Origin: Cohnella algarum
GTDB lineage: Bacteria; Bacillota; Bacilli; Paenibacillales; Paenibacillaceae
Length of the DNA: 64,000 nucleotides
Direction: 5' to 3'
Assembly (NCBI RefSeq): GCF_016937515.1
Contig: NZ_JAFHKM010000002.1
Span: 5,327,001 to 5,391,000 of the forward strand
The notes beneath the pieces were generated by a model, which saw nothing but the letters and a program-made list of their open reading frames with translations, had not been told where the DNA came from and searched no databases. The number at the start of each line of letters is the position of its first letter. Position 1 is the stretch's first letter. Positions 16,098-24,702 of the stretch are shown piece by piece. The position numbers were made by a program, and so were the translations under genes.

Positions 16098-16138
16098 TAA
16101 AAAAGCGGCGCCTCCGAACTAATCGGAAACGCCGCTTT
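16098..16138 (-). terminator. Terminator hairpin that is the intron insertion site
   Basis: On the minus strand AAAGCGGCG and CGCCGCTTT pair around an inner CCGA/TCGG stem and are followed by TTTTTTA. The intron begins at the next base. It terminates the small gene at 16147 and the ricA-miaB transcript. Confidence 0.9.
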
Positions 16139-16146
16139 CTTCGTTG

Positions 16147-16242
16147 TTATTTGGACTTTTTCTTGGCGGCGGAACGCCCCTGCTTTTTCGGGTCGTCGGG
16201 TTTCGGAGCCCGCGTCTGCGAGTTGGGGATGCCTTCGGTCAT
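16147..16242 (-). CDS. Small basic protein, 31 residues, unknown function
   Basis: The frame encodes MTEGIPNSQTRAPK followed by a Lys/Arg/Pro-rich tail ending AAKKKSK. A textbook AAGGAGGT ends 9 nt before the ATG. The stop codon is followed at once by a strong terminator, the arrangement of a real last gene. Composition (small, hydrophilic, basic, no Cys) is reminiscent of minor small spore proteins, but I do not recognise the family and do not assign a function. It lies 98 bp behind ricA. Confidence 0.6.
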   Translation of the reverse strand: MTEGIPNSQTRAPKPDDPKKQGRSAAKKKSK

Positions 16243-16340
16243 CGCGCCAGACCTCCTTGGCGAATTGGCGTCCGGTTTCGGACGGCAAGCTTAGCTTGCG
16301 GCCGCCCGCGCCCGATTATTCGGACGGTCTTAACAACCGC

Positions 16341-16835
16341 CTAGTCGCAAAATTCGGGATCTTCCGCCCGGGCCGCGGCTTCGACGTCCAGCTTTTCCGC
16401 GACCGAATCGCGGATAATGCTGACGATCGATTGCAGCAAATAGTTGACGTCGGTCTGGCTTTGCTGGAATTGCTGCACGATCGGCATTTCGTCGAGCTCG
16501 TCCTGCAGCTCTTCGATTTCCTTTTCGATCTTGGCGGCCATCGCTTCGTTTTTGAACGTGTTTTGGAAGGCGACCAGTTCCTTCTGCTTTTTCTTGATTT
16601 TCGCGATCAAGCCTTGAACCTTCTCGTGGCTTTGAATTCGCTTTTCCGCTTGCTGGTACAAGGCGACTTCCTCGGTCGTCGTGATCAGCTGCGCGAGTTC
16701 TCTCGCTCTGGCCAAAATATCCTCGCGCACGATCAGTTCCCGGTTATCGAACTCGGGGATCGCTTGGCCGTCCTCATGAAAACAGCCGCAGTCGTCTTGA
16801 TGCTGATGGTCGTGCGCATGCTCGGTTGCCGACAT
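16341..16835 (-). CDS. ricA: RicA/YmcA family regulator (YlbF/YmcA family)
   Basis: In B. subtilis RicA (YmcA) forms a complex with RicF (YlbF) and RicT (YaaT) that carries [4Fe-4S] clusters, acts with RNase Y in mRNA processing, and promotes sporulation, competence and biofilm formation. Here the 164-residue protein has the family's helical core (LARARELAQLITTTEEVALYQQAEKRI through EELQDELDEMPIVQQFQQSQTDVNYLLQSI). It has an unusual N-terminal extension rich in His and acidic residues with Cys16 and Cys18, and a single Cys in the tail (FCD). It lies 27 nt behind miaB, as in Bacillus. Confidence 0.88.
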   Translation of the reverse strand: MSATEHAHDHQHQDDCGCFHEDGQAIPEFDNRELIVREDILARARELAQLITTTEEVALYQQAEKRIQSHEKVQGLIAKIKKKQKELVAFQNTFKNEAMAAKIEKEIEELQDELDEMPIVQQFQQSQTDVNYLLQSIVSIIRDSVAEKLDVEAAARAEDPEFCD

Positions 16836-16862
16836 ATTCGATATTCCTCCTGAAATTGGCGA

Positions 16863-18425
16863 TTAGGCTCCGTGCGACAAAGCGGCAGGGGCCGGAGCTT
16901 CGGTCGCTTCCCCGCGAATATACCACGTTTGAGGCTGCGTAACTTTGACCTGCACGAACTGACCGATCCACTCTTGCGAACCTTCGAAATGAATCAGCTT
17001 GTTCGAGCGCGTCCGGCCGGATAGAACGCCGGCGTTGTTTTTGCTGATGCCTTCCACGAGCACTTCCACCGTTTCGCCCTGCAGCAGCCGGTTGCTCTCC
17101 AGGCTAAGCTCGGCGATGAGCGCGTTGAGGCGTTCCAGACGCTTTTGCTTCACTTCGTACGGAACGTTGTCCTCCATGCCGGCGGCCGGCGTTCCTTCCC
17201 GAGGGGAATAAATAAACGTAAACGCCGAAGCGAATTTCGCCTCGCGGACAAGCGTCAGCGTTTCCTCGAACTGCTCCTCGGTCTCGCCGGGAAACCCGAC
17301 GATAATGTCGGTCGTCAGGACGACGTTCGGGATGGCCGTCCGGATTTTGCGGACGAGCTCCAAAAAAAGCCCGCGATCGTATTTGCGGCTCATCCGCTTC
17401 AGCACTTCGCTGCTGCCCGACTGCACCGGCAGGTGAATGTGCTCGACCAGGTTCCCGCCTTTGGCCAGCACCTCGATCAAATGATCGTCGAAATCCCGCG
17501 GATGGGACGTCGTAAAGCGGATGCGCGGGATATCGATTTTCCGGATATCGTCCATCAGGTCGCCGAAGCGATAGCTGCGGTCCGTAAAATCTTTGCCGTA
17601 CGCATTGACGTTCTGCCCGAGCAGCGTAATTTCCTTGAAGCCTTGCCGCGCAAGCTCCCGCACTTCGGCGATGACGTCTTCCGGCAGCCGGCTGCGCTCC
17701 TTGCCCCGGGTATACGGAACGATGCAGTACGTGCAGAACTTGTCGCAGCCGTACATGATGTTGACCCATGCCCGGAGTCCCTCGCGCTTTTTCGGCAAAT
17801 TCTCGATGATGTCGCCTTCCTTGGACCATACTTCGACGACCATTTCTTTGTTGAAATAGGCATCCTGCAGCAGGTGCGGCAGCCGGTGGATGTTGTGGGT
17901 GCCGAAAATCAGATCGACATGCGCATGCTTTTCCATAATTCGGCCGACGACGGAAGCCTCCTGGGACATGCAGCCGCACACGCCGAGAAGAAGTCCGGGC
18001 CTTTCCAGCTTCAGCGATTTCAGATGACCCAGCTCGCCGAACACCTTATCCTCCGCGTTTTCGCGGATGGCGCACGTGTTCAGCAAAATGACGTCCGCTT
18101 CTTTCCGTTCGGTCGTTGCGACGAAGCCCATCTCTTCGAACAGGCCGCGCATCACCTCGGTGTCGTGCTCGTTCATTTGGCAGCCGTACGTGTAGATCAA
18201 ATATTTTTTGCCGTGGCCGAGCGTCCGCAGTTCGTCCGGTACGGCTTGCTCGTAATGGACCCGAATTTCTTCCTTGCCGCGCTTCTTCTCGTCTTTGTAA
18301 GACGGAACGGAATTGATCGTGATTTCCCGGCCCTTGATCCGGTAGGTCGTCTTGCCGTCCCCTTCCTTGACGATCTTCGCATCGGAGAAGTTGAAATATT
18401 TGGAGTAATCTTTCTCTTGCGACAT
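16863..18425 (-). CDS. miaB: tRNA-2-methylthio-N6-dimethylallyladenosine synthase MiaB
   Basis: This radical-SAM methylthiotransferase modifies i6A37 in tRNAs. The UPF0004 domain has cluster cysteines Cys82 (YGCQMNEHD), Cys118 (LNTCAIREN) and Cys152 (GVCGCM). The radical-SAM motif is Cys227, Cys231 and Cys234 (GCDKFCTYC), and a TRAM domain follows from about residue 440. At 520 residues it has the N-terminal extension of about 70 residues typical of Firmicutes MiaB. Its own promoter lies upstream and ricA follows closely. Confidence 0.96.
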   Translation of the reverse strand: MSQEKDYSKYFNFSDAKIVKEGDGKTTYRIKGREITINSVPSYKDEKKRGKEEIRVHYEQAVPDELRTLGHGKKYLIYTYGCQMNEHDTEVMRGLFEEMGFVATTERKEADVILLNTCAIRENAEDKVFGELGHLKSLKLERPGLLLGVCGCMSQEASVVGRIMEKHAHVDLIFGTHNIHRLPHLLQDAYFNKEMVVEVWSKEGDIIENLPKKREGLRAWVNIMYGCDKFCTYCIVPYTRGKERSRLPEDVIAEVRELARQGFKEITLLGQNVNAYGKDFTDRSYRFGDLMDDIRKIDIPRIRFTTSHPRDFDDHLIEVLAKGGNLVEHIHLPVQSGSSEVLKRMSRKYDRGLFLELVRKIRTAIPNVVLTTDIIVGFPGETEEQFEETLTLVREAKFASAFTFIYSPREGTPAAGMEDNVPYEVKQKRLERLNALIAELSLESNRLLQGETVEVLVEGISKNNAGVLSGRTRSNKLIHFEGSQEWIGQFVQVKVTQPQTWYIRGEATEAPAPAALSHGA

Positions 18426-18500
18426 GGTGCGTTCACATCCTTTAGGTCAGACTCTATATCAAGAAACGAAAAGCGTTTGATTCATAAAGTACATTACGAA

Positions 18501-18529
18501 ATTATATCACAACGGAACGCATGAATCTA
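18501..18529 (-). promoter_or_regulatory. Promoter of miaB-ricA
   Basis: Minus strand consensus -10 TATAAT (18501-18506) with a weak -35 TAGATT (18524-18529) at 17 nt spacing, about 75 bp before the miaB start. Confidence 0.5.
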
Positions 18530-18542
18530 TGGAGGTTGTCAT

Positions 18543-18577
18543 GGCAAAAAGAAAACCCTCCCCTGATTCGGGAGGGC
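18543..18577 (-). terminator. Terminator of the PduL gene
   Basis: On the minus strand CCCTCCC and GGGAGGG pair around a seven-base loop, followed by TTTTCTTTTT, just after the pduL stop. Confidence 0.9.
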
Positions 18578-18593
18578 CTTTCGTTTCTCGGGA

Positions 18594-19172
18594 TCAGCCG
18601 ACGATTTCGGCCGTGTCGCCCGTCTTGACGCCGGCGGCGTTGCCTTCGTCGGTGTCGATATGCATGTCGAGTGCGAAAGCGTCCGAGACGCGGGCGATGA
18701 CCTGCTCGAACACGACGCCTCGCTCGCCTCCGACGCGAACTTTCAGCAGCTGCTTGTCCGCGATGCCCCATTTCGCCGCGTCCGACGTGTGGAAATGAAT
18801 ATGGCGGGCCGCCACGATGACGCCCTGGTCCACGGTCACTTCGCCAGCCGGCCCGACGATGCGGATGCCAGGCGTTCCTTCGATGTTGCCGGATTCCCGC
18901 ACCGGAGGGTTAAGCCCGAGCGCGAAAGCGTCCGTACGGGACACTTCCAACTGCGTCGCCTTGCGGGCCGGCCCCAGGATGCGCACTTTGGGAAAGGAGC
19001 CTTTCGGGCCGTATACGGCCACCGTTTCGTTCGCGGCGAATTGTCCCGGCTGACTTAGCGGCTTCATCTCGGTCAAGCCTGCTCCCTCGCCGAACAGGAT
19101 GGCCACATGCTCCTGCGATAAGTGAATATGGCGGGCCGAAACGCCGACCGGCACTTGTTTGGTTTCGCTCAT
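18594..19172 (-). CDS. Phosphate propanoyltransferase (PduL-type phosphotransacylase)
   Basis: It interconverts acyl-CoA and acyl phosphate (acetyl or propionyl) and would feed acetate kinase, whose gene lies elsewhere in this window. The 192 residues show the two PduL repeats with metal-binding His motifs: VSARHIHLSQEHVAILFG (residues 11-28) and VAARHIHFHTSDAAKWGI. There is no N-terminal encapsulation peptide, so it is not a microcompartment protein. GGCGGAG precedes the ATG. It is a single-gene unit between korB and miaB, each side bounded by a terminator. Confidence 0.9.
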   Translation of the reverse strand: MSETKQVPVGVSARHIHLSQEHVAILFGEGAGLTEMKPLSQPGQFAANETVAVYGPKGSFPKVRILGPARKATQLEVSRTDAFALGLNPPVRESGNIEGTPGIRIVGPAGEVTVDQGVIVAARHIHFHTSDAAKWGIADKQLLKVRVGGERGVVFEQVIARVSDAFALDMHIDTDEGNAAGVKTGDTAEIVG

Positions 19173-19324
19173 TCGTATCTCCGCCTTTGCCTGATGGAAT
19201 CATGTCCTTTTCACCCAATATTATACCTTATCCCCCGCCTGCAGGCACACGCGATCGCCCGTCCGGCGCGGCTGAAACCGCCATCATTCGGGCGCCGCCA
19301 CGAATTTGTCGATTTATTCTGATC

Positions 19325-19380
19325 AAAAAACGTTTATCCGCCCGGCCCGGCTTGGGGGCCGCGAGAGCGGATAAACGTTT
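19325..19380 (-). terminator. Terminator after korA-korB
   Basis: Perfect 14-bp arms (AAACGTTTATCCGC at 19328-19341 and its complement at 19367-19380) are followed on the minus strand by a T6 run. Confidence 0.88.
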
Positions 19381-19393
19381 TGCTAAAAAATGA

Positions 19394-20260
19394 TTATTTG
19401 AATTCCGCGACCAGCTTGTCGAATTCGTCCTTCGACAGGCGCAGGTCCTGTTTGGCCAGCGCGTCCTGCTTGAAGCCGACAGCCATATCCTCGTACGATT
19501 TGCGCGTCGTATCCTGATAAATAAGTCCCGTCAGCATGCCGCCGGTTTCCATGATTTTCGTCATCGCCGCGATCCGGTTGGACGGATCGTAGTCCTCGAA
19601 TTGCTCCAGGTTGACGACGTTTTCCTTGAACCAGTCGTAGGTGTTGATTTTGTTGAACGTCACGCACGGGCTGAACACGTTGATCAGCGAAAAGCCCTTA
19701 TGCCGCATTCCCGCTTCGATGAGCGCGGTCAGCTGCTTGAGATCGCTCGAAAACGACTGCGCCACGAACGTCGCGCCGGCGGACAGGGCGATTTCGAGCG
19801 GCGACAGCGTCGATTCGATCGACCCTTCCGGCGTCGATTTCGTCTTGAAGCCTTCGGCGCTGCGCGGCGAAGTTTGGCCCTTGGTCAACCCGTAAATCTG
19901 GTTGTCCATGACGATATACGTGATGTCCAGGTTGCGGCGAATGGCATGGACGGTATGCCCCATGCCGATGGCGAAACCGTCGCCGTCGCCGCCCGACGCG
20001 ATGACCGTAAGCTCGCGGTTGGCGAGCTTGACGCCCTGCGCGATCGGCAACGCGCGGCCGTGAATGCCGTGCAGGCCGTACGCGTTGATGTAGCCGGAAA
20101 TCCGGCCCGAGCAGCCGATGCCGGAAATGACCGCGAGCTGCTCCGGCTCGAGGCCCACGTTGGCCGCTGCCCGCTGGATCGCCGCTTGCACGGAGAAATC
20201 GCCGCAGCCCGGGCACCAGTTCGGCTTGATGTTGTTGCGAAACTCTTTGAACGTTGCCAT
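19394..20260 (-). CDS. korB: 2-oxoacid:ferredoxin oxidoreductase subunit beta
   Basis: This is the thiamine-diphosphate subunit that, with KorA, oxidatively decarboxylates 2-oxoglutarate or another 2-oxoacid to the acyl-CoA with ferredoxin as acceptor. It has 288 residues. Cluster-type cysteines lie at 16, 19 (WCPGCG) and 50 (IGCSGR). The TPP/Mg motif is GDGDGFAIGMGH (residues 91-102) with DNQIYGLTKGQTSPRS behind it. The ATG comes one base after the korA stop (TGAGATG), and the ribosome binding site AAGGAG lies inside korA. Confidence 0.93.
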   Translation of the reverse strand: MATFKEFRNNIKPNWCPGCGDFSVQAAIQRAAANVGLEPEQLAVISGIGCSGRISGYINAYGLHGIHGRALPIAQGVKLANRELTVIASGGDGDGFAIGMGHTVHAIRRNLDITYIVMDNQIYGLTKGQTSPRSAEGFKTKSTPEGSIESTLSPLEIALSAGATFVAQSFSSDLKQLTALIEAGMRHKGFSLINVFSPCVTFNKINTYDWFKENVVNLEQFEDYDPSNRIAAMTKIMETGGMLTGLIYQDTTRKSYEDMAVGFKQDALAKQDLRLSKDEFDKLVAEFK

Positions 20261-20261
20261 C

Positions 20262-21998
20262 TCAGACCAACTCCTTGCAAGCTTTTTCGATTTCGGCGGG
20301 CAAAAACGGCGTTCCGTCGTATTTCAGCAGGCTTTCGATTTTGTCGTGATAGCCTGCGTTCAGTTTGATCAGCGAAGCGAGCTGACCGGTGGCGTTGTTT
20401 TCCAGCACGACCGCTTTCCGCGCTTTCGCCAAATACGGCTCCAGCAGGTCGGCCGGGAACGGATGCATCTGGCGAACGGTGACGTGGTTCGTCTTGATGC
20501 CTTGTTCGGCAAGGCGGGCGCGGGCTTCGTCGATCGTGCCGCCGGTCGAGCCCATACCGATAATGAGCAGGTCCGGCTCTTCGACCGTGCTGTCGGCCTT
20601 GATCGCGTCGGTAATCCGCAAATCCTTGATTTTTCCGAGGCGTTTTTCCATCATTCGCTTCCGGTTCGCGGCGGATTCCGACGGCCGGCCTTCCTGGTCG
20701 TGCTCGACGCCCGTCACGTGGTGGATGCCGTTTTTGGCTCCGGGCAGGACGCGCGGCGAAATGCCGTCCTCGGTAAATTCGTAGCGTTTGAACATTTTAT
20801 GCTGTTCCAGCGGCGGCAGTTCGTCCGCGATCAGCTTTCCGCGCTCGATTTGGATGCGTTCGTAATCGAGCGGCTCGCACGATTGCTTGCCGAGCGAAAG
20901 CTGCAGGTCGGTCGCGACGATGACCGGCACCTGGTATTGCTCCGCCAGGTTGAACGCTTCGATCATATCGTAAAAGCACTCTTCGATCGTGCTCGGCGCG
21001 ATGACGACTTTCGGGATTTCCCCGTGCGTTCCGTAAATAAGGGCGTGAATATCGGACTGCTCCTGCTTTGTCGGCAAGCCGGTGGAAGGTCCGCCGCGCT
21101 GCGTATCGATGATGACGAGCGGCGTTTCGGTCATGCCCGAAAGACCGATCGCCTCCATCATCAACGACAGGCCGGGTCCGGCCGAAGCGGTCATCGTCCG
21201 GACGCCGCCGTAGTTCGCGCCGATCGCCATCGTGACCGCGGCGATTTCGTCTTCCGTCTGGATGACCGTGCCGCCGAATTTCGGCAGCTTTTTGATCAAA
21301 TATTCCATAATTTCCGAAGCCGGCGTAATCGGGTATGCCGACATCAGCCGGCAGCCGCCCGCGATGGCTCCGAGGCCGAGCGCCTCGTTGCCGATCATGA
21401 ACAGCTTCTGCTTCCCGTCGGCCTCTTCCAGCCGGAATTCCTCGAGCGGGCCGCCGGCCTGCTCCAGGACGAATTCCGCCCCGCGCTTGACCGCTTCGAT
21501 ATTTTTCTCGACGACGGCCGGGCCTTTTCTTCCGAACTCTTCTTCCACCGCCTTGTTGAACACTTCCAAAGGAAGGCCCAGCAGCGCCCAGGAGGCCCCG
21601 GAGGCCACCATGTTCTTCATCAGGGAGGTGCCGAGCTCTTCGGCGATCGCCGTAATCGGAACCGCGAACAGCCGGGCGTCGATGCCTTCCGGCAACGCCG
21701 GCGAAAACTTCGCGTCCGCGACGACGACGCCGCCGGCGCGCAGTTCATGGGCGTTCAGATCGATGCTTTCCTGGTCGAACGCGACCAAAATATCCAAATC
21801 GTCCGAAATCGCGCGAATCGGAGTCGTGCTGATCCGGATTTTGTTGTTGGTATGTCCGCCTTTGATACGTGAGGAAAAGTGACGATAGCCGTAAAGATAA
21901 TAGCCCAGCCGGTTCAGCGAAGTCGAGAAAATACGGTCCGTACTTTCCACTCCTTCCCCCTGCTGGCCGCCAATTTTCCATGACAATTGACTGATCAC
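20262..21998 (-). CDS. korA: 2-oxoacid:ferredoxin oxidoreductase subunit alpha (gamma-alpha fusion)
   Basis: This 578-residue subunit joins the gamma domain (residues 1 to about 180, WKIGGQQGEGVEST) to the alpha domain, which contains the conserved YPITPASE at 222-229 and the QTEDEIAA region. The C-terminal transketolase-like domain follows (about 440-578). The fused form is the usual one in Bacillus-type Kor enzymes. It starts with GTG after AGAGGAG. It acts with KorB as a low-potential alternative to the dehydrogenase complexes. An AT-rich upstream region to 22187 probably holds the promoter, but no clear -35/-10 pair stands out. Confidence 0.93.
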   Translation of the reverse strand: MISQLSWKIGGQQGEGVESTDRIFSTSLNRLGYYLYGYRHFSSRIKGGHTNNKIRISTTPIRAISDDLDILVAFDQESIDLNAHELRAGGVVVADAKFSPALPEGIDARLFAVPITAIAEELGTSLMKNMVASGASWALLGLPLEVFNKAVEEEFGRKGPAVVEKNIEAVKRGAEFVLEQAGGPLEEFRLEEADGKQKLFMIGNEALGLGAIAGGCRLMSAYPITPASEIMEYLIKKLPKFGGTVIQTEDEIAAVTMAIGANYGGVRTMTASAGPGLSLMMEAIGLSGMTETPLVIIDTQRGGPSTGLPTKQEQSDIHALIYGTHGEIPKVVIAPSTIEECFYDMIEAFNLAEQYQVPVIVATDLQLSLGKQSCEPLDYERIQIERGKLIADELPPLEQHKMFKRYEFTEDGISPRVLPGAKNGIHHVTGVEHDQEGRPSESAANRKRMMEKRLGKIKDLRITDAIKADSTVEEPDLLIIGMGSTGGTIDEARARLAEQGIKTNHVTVRQMHPFPADLLEPYLAKARKAVVLENNATGQLASLIKLNAGYHDKIESLLKYDGTPFLPAEIEKACKELV

Positions 21999-22209
21999 GT
22001 TTGTCCATCTCCTCTTAATCTCTGCTTCGACCTGTGCGCTTCCGCTATGAAAACGAATCCTATTTATAAAATAAAGATTAAAACTTTTGTTTAACCCATG
22101 TAAATTTTATGATTGCATTCCCCAAAAAGCAAGCTTTTATGCCTAAATCAACTGATAACGATTTCTGATAAAAACGATCCGCTTCCATTATGAATTCATT
22201 TCGATGGGA

Positions 22210-23147
22210 TTACTGGGGAAGATATTTGCGCAAAAAACGCACCGCGTTCTCGCCGAGCATTCCCCGGACGATCGGCTCCGGGTACCGCTTGAGCAGCGCA
22301 TCCGCGAGCGACGGGTAGTGGCCGGGCTGCGACAGCCCATGAACATGGCGTTCGATGCCGTCGAAATCCGATCCGAACGCCAGATACCGTTCCCCCCGAG
22401 AGAACAAACGTGTTCGACATGCCGGAGCACATCGTCGACGGACGCAGGCTCCCGATCCGACAAAAACCAGGGGACGAACGTCAGTCCGACGATTCCGTCC
22501 GCCCGGAATATCGCCGCAAGCTGAGCGTCGGTCAAATTCCGGGGATGCTCTCTCACCGCCCGAACGTTGGAGTGGGAAGCGAAAAACGGACGGCTTGAAA
22601 GTTCCGCCACGTCCCAGAAGCCCCGTTCCGACATATGCGACACATCGATCAAAATCCCCATCGATTCGCATTCGTTCACCAGCCTTTTTCCGGCGCGGGT
22701 CAGTCCTCCGCCGCGAGGTTCCATCGCGCCGTCGCATGCCCAGTTCGCCCAATTCCACGTCGGCCCAAGCAGCCGAAGCCCGAGCAAATGCAGCAGCCTC
22801 AGGCACCACCACTGCTCCCTCAGCCCGTCGGCTCCTTCCAGCGACAGCAGAGCGCCGGTTTGGCCTCCATCCCAAGCCGCCTGCAGATCGCCCGCCGTGC
22901 GGATCAGCCTGATTCCTTTTTCCGACAGCACCTTCGACCAAAACAGCTCCGCTTCCCGCAGCACCGTTTCCGGATCCTTCGGGCCGTCTTCGGGCAAATA
23001 AATCGCGAACGCTTGGAGCGACACCTCGCCTTCGCGGAGACGGTCCGCCGTCACGTCCAGCTTTCCTCCGGACGGTTCCCGAAAAGACAGCTCCGGATGC
23101 TTCAGCATTTTGAATAAAACGTCGCAGTGCAAGTCCGCCGCTTTCAT
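22210..23147 (-). pseudogene. Membrane dipeptidase (M19, renal dipeptidase family) with a one-base frameshift
   Basis: This is a zinc dipeptidase of about 312 residues if repaired. The N-terminal frame shows the family ligands: LHCDVL (near 6-11), LSLEGADGL (Glu), DVSHMSERGFWD and FASHSN (His). The frame is lost after HVEHVCSLGG at a run of six C (22392-22397). The neighbouring frame resumes with ERYLAFGSDFDGIE, containing the conserved Asp, and ends ENAVRFLRKYLPQ at 22210. One extra base in the run would restore the protein. Unshifted, the gene would run to 22188 with an unrelated tail. It may be real decay or a homopolymer sequencing error. Confidence 0.85.
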
Positions 23148-23242
23148 CCTGCTCGTCCCCCCTGGCGTAAAACGTAAGGCCGTTCGATAGACCTTTCCCC
23201 ATCCCCCGTTTACAGATAGCCGCTTTCAATCGTCCGTTAACA

Positions 23243-23315
23243 CAAAAAACCTGTCCTCCCCTTCCAACCTCATGACAAGAAGAGCCATCTGGGCCGGACA
23301 GTTCGAGAACAGGTT
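23243..23315 (-). terminator. Probable terminator of spoVS
   Basis: Near-perfect 11-bp arms (AACCTGTCCTC near 23249 and its partner near 23305-23315) enclose about 45 nt and are followed by a T6 run on the minus strand. The long loop makes this a weaker call. Confidence 0.5.
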
Positions 23316-23336
23316 CACTATCGCTTTGCGTTTCGT

Positions 23337-23597
23337 TTAACGAGGTTCCACGATTAACTTGATCGCCGTGCGATCTTCTCCGTCAATGACAATATCGGTA
23401 AAAGCCGGGATGCAAATCAAATCCACCCCGCTCGGCGCCACAAACCCCCGGGCGATCGCGACTGCTTTTATCGCTTGGTTCAGCGCTCCCGCGCCAATCG
23501 CTTGCAGTTCGGCATTGCCTCTTTCGCGGAGCACACCCGCCAAAGCGCCTGCAACAGAGTTTGGATTGGATTTTGCAGAAACCTTTAATACTTCCAT
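23337..23597 (-). CDS. spoVS: Stage V sporulation protein S
   Basis: SpoVS is a small Alba-like nucleic-acid-binding protein that affects septation and spore coat and cortex development. The 86 residues have the expected length and near-invariant sequence (MEVLKVSAKSNPNSVAGAL, VAIARGFVAPSGVDL, IDGEDRTAIKLIVEPR). The frame opens at 23621, but ATG 23597 has GAGGAGG at correct spacing. A consensus SigH promoter lies 48 bp upstream. Confidence 0.97.
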   Translation of the reverse strand: MEVLKVSAKSNPNSVAGALAGVLRERGNAELQAIGAGALNQAIKAVAIARGFVAPSGVDLICIPAFTDIVIDGEDRTAIKLIVEPR

Positions 23598-23644
23598 GAC
23601 CAGTTCCTCCTCGGGGATCAAAGGATGGGCCCACTAACGGATAC

Positions 23645-23674
23645 TTATTCGGTGAGGGCCTCGTTAATTCCTGC
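23645..23674 (-). promoter_or_regulatory. SigH promoter of spoVS
   Basis: Minus strand GCAGGAATT (23666-23674), 12-nt spacer, ACCGAATAA (23645-23653). Both elements match the SigH consensus RNAGGAWWW-N11/12-RNNGAATWW completely. spoVS is a known SigH target. Confidence 0.85.
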
Positions 23675-23785
23675 TTCCAAGGAGAAAATGGCCGGCAAAT
23701 CGCAAAAAATTCTGATATTTTTAGGCGGATAAAGCGGGTATTTCGCCGCTTGACAGCCAAAACACCCGTCTCTATCCGCGCGTTG

Positions 23786-24580
23786 TCAGGTTGCGATCCA
23801 GGAGTCCTCGTCTACCCGGATCGTTTTGATGCTCGTCGCCTTGCCGGTCGCATCGTCCAGTTCGACAAATACGCCGTGCAAATGCCATTTCCCTTCCGCA
23901 ACCTGAAATCGGGAAGGCAGGCCCGTCTTGAATTTGCGCAGCACGCCTTCCTTCTCCATGCCGAGCACGCCGTCCCGCGGTCCGGTCATGCCCGCATCCG
24001 TCAAGTAAGCGGTGCCGCCGGGCAAAATCCGGTCGTCGTTCGTCTGGACATGGGTGTGCGTGCCCACGACAAGCGAAACTCGGCCATCCAAATGCCAGCC
24101 CATCGCGATTTTTTCGCTCGTCGCCTCGGCATGGAAATCGACCAGGATGCACTTCGTTTTTTTGCGAAGCTCGTCGATAATATCGTCCGCCGCCCGGAAC
24201 GGGCAATCCGAAGGAGGCAGGAAGGTGCGGCCGATCAAATTGACGATCCCGAGCTCCTTGTTTCCGACTTTGATCAGGGCATAGCCGACTCCGGGCGTTT
24301 CCGGAGGCAAATTGGCGGGACGAACCATCCGCGGCTCGTCGTCGATAAACTCGAAAATTTCCCGATTGTCCCACGTATGGTTGCCCATTGTGATGCCGTG
24401 AACGCCCCAATCGAACAATTCTCGCGTTATGGCGGCGTTAATGCCGCGGCCGCCGGCGGCGTTTTCCCCGTTGGCGATGACGATATGCGGCTGATATTTG
24501 TCCTTGATCCAGGGCAGCAGCCGTTTGACCGTTTCCCGTCCGACGCTTCCGACAATATCCCCGATAAAAACCACTTTCAT
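23786..24580 (-). CDS. ymdB: YmdB-type metallophosphoesterase
   Basis: YmdB is a cyclic-nucleotide phosphodiesterase needed in B. subtilis for biofilm and related late behaviour, and it is cotranscribed with rny. The 264-residue length matches. Metal ligands are visible in GDIVGSVGR (Asp8), IANGENAAGGRG (Glu), MGNHTWDN (Asn/His), VDFHAEATSEK (His) and VVGTHTHVQTND (His pair). ATG 24580 with GGAAGG begins the conserved MKVVFIGD; the frame opens further upstream at 24631. Confidence 0.95.
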   Translation of the reverse strand: MKVVFIGDIVGSVGRETVKRLLPWIKDKYQPHIVIANGENAAGGRGINAAITRELFDWGVHGITMGNHTWDNREIFEFIDDEPRMVRPANLPPETPGVGYALIKVGNKELGIVNLIGRTFLPPSDCPFRAADDIIDELRKKTKCILVDFHAEATSEKIAMGWHLDGRVSLVVGTHTHVQTNDDRILPGGTAYLTDAGMTGPRDGVLGMEKEGVLRKFKTGLPSRFQVAEGKWHLHGVFVELDDATGKATSIKTIRVDEDSWIAT

Positions 24581-24655
24581 GAAAACACCTTCCCTTACGC
24601 TGACCGCAAATAATGGATCGCCCGTACGCAAAACGCGAACGGCCGCCAGAAAGGC

Positions 24656-24687
24656 AAGAAGTGGCCGCTAAGCCGCAGCCACTTCTT
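24656..24687 (-). terminator. Hairpin between rny and ymdB (weak terminator or processing site)
   Basis: Perfect 10-bp arms AAGAAGTGGC/GCCACTTCTT enclose 12 nt. Only a broken T-rich stretch follows on the minus strand, so it may attenuate ymdB expression or protect the rny 3' end rather than stop transcription. Confidence 0.45.
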
Positions 24688-24702
24688 CAGCCTTCCCGAA
24701 AC

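Noticed and set aside
20118..21872. 584-codon plus-strand ORF
   Set aside because: Antisense to korA, which has complete conserved motifs.
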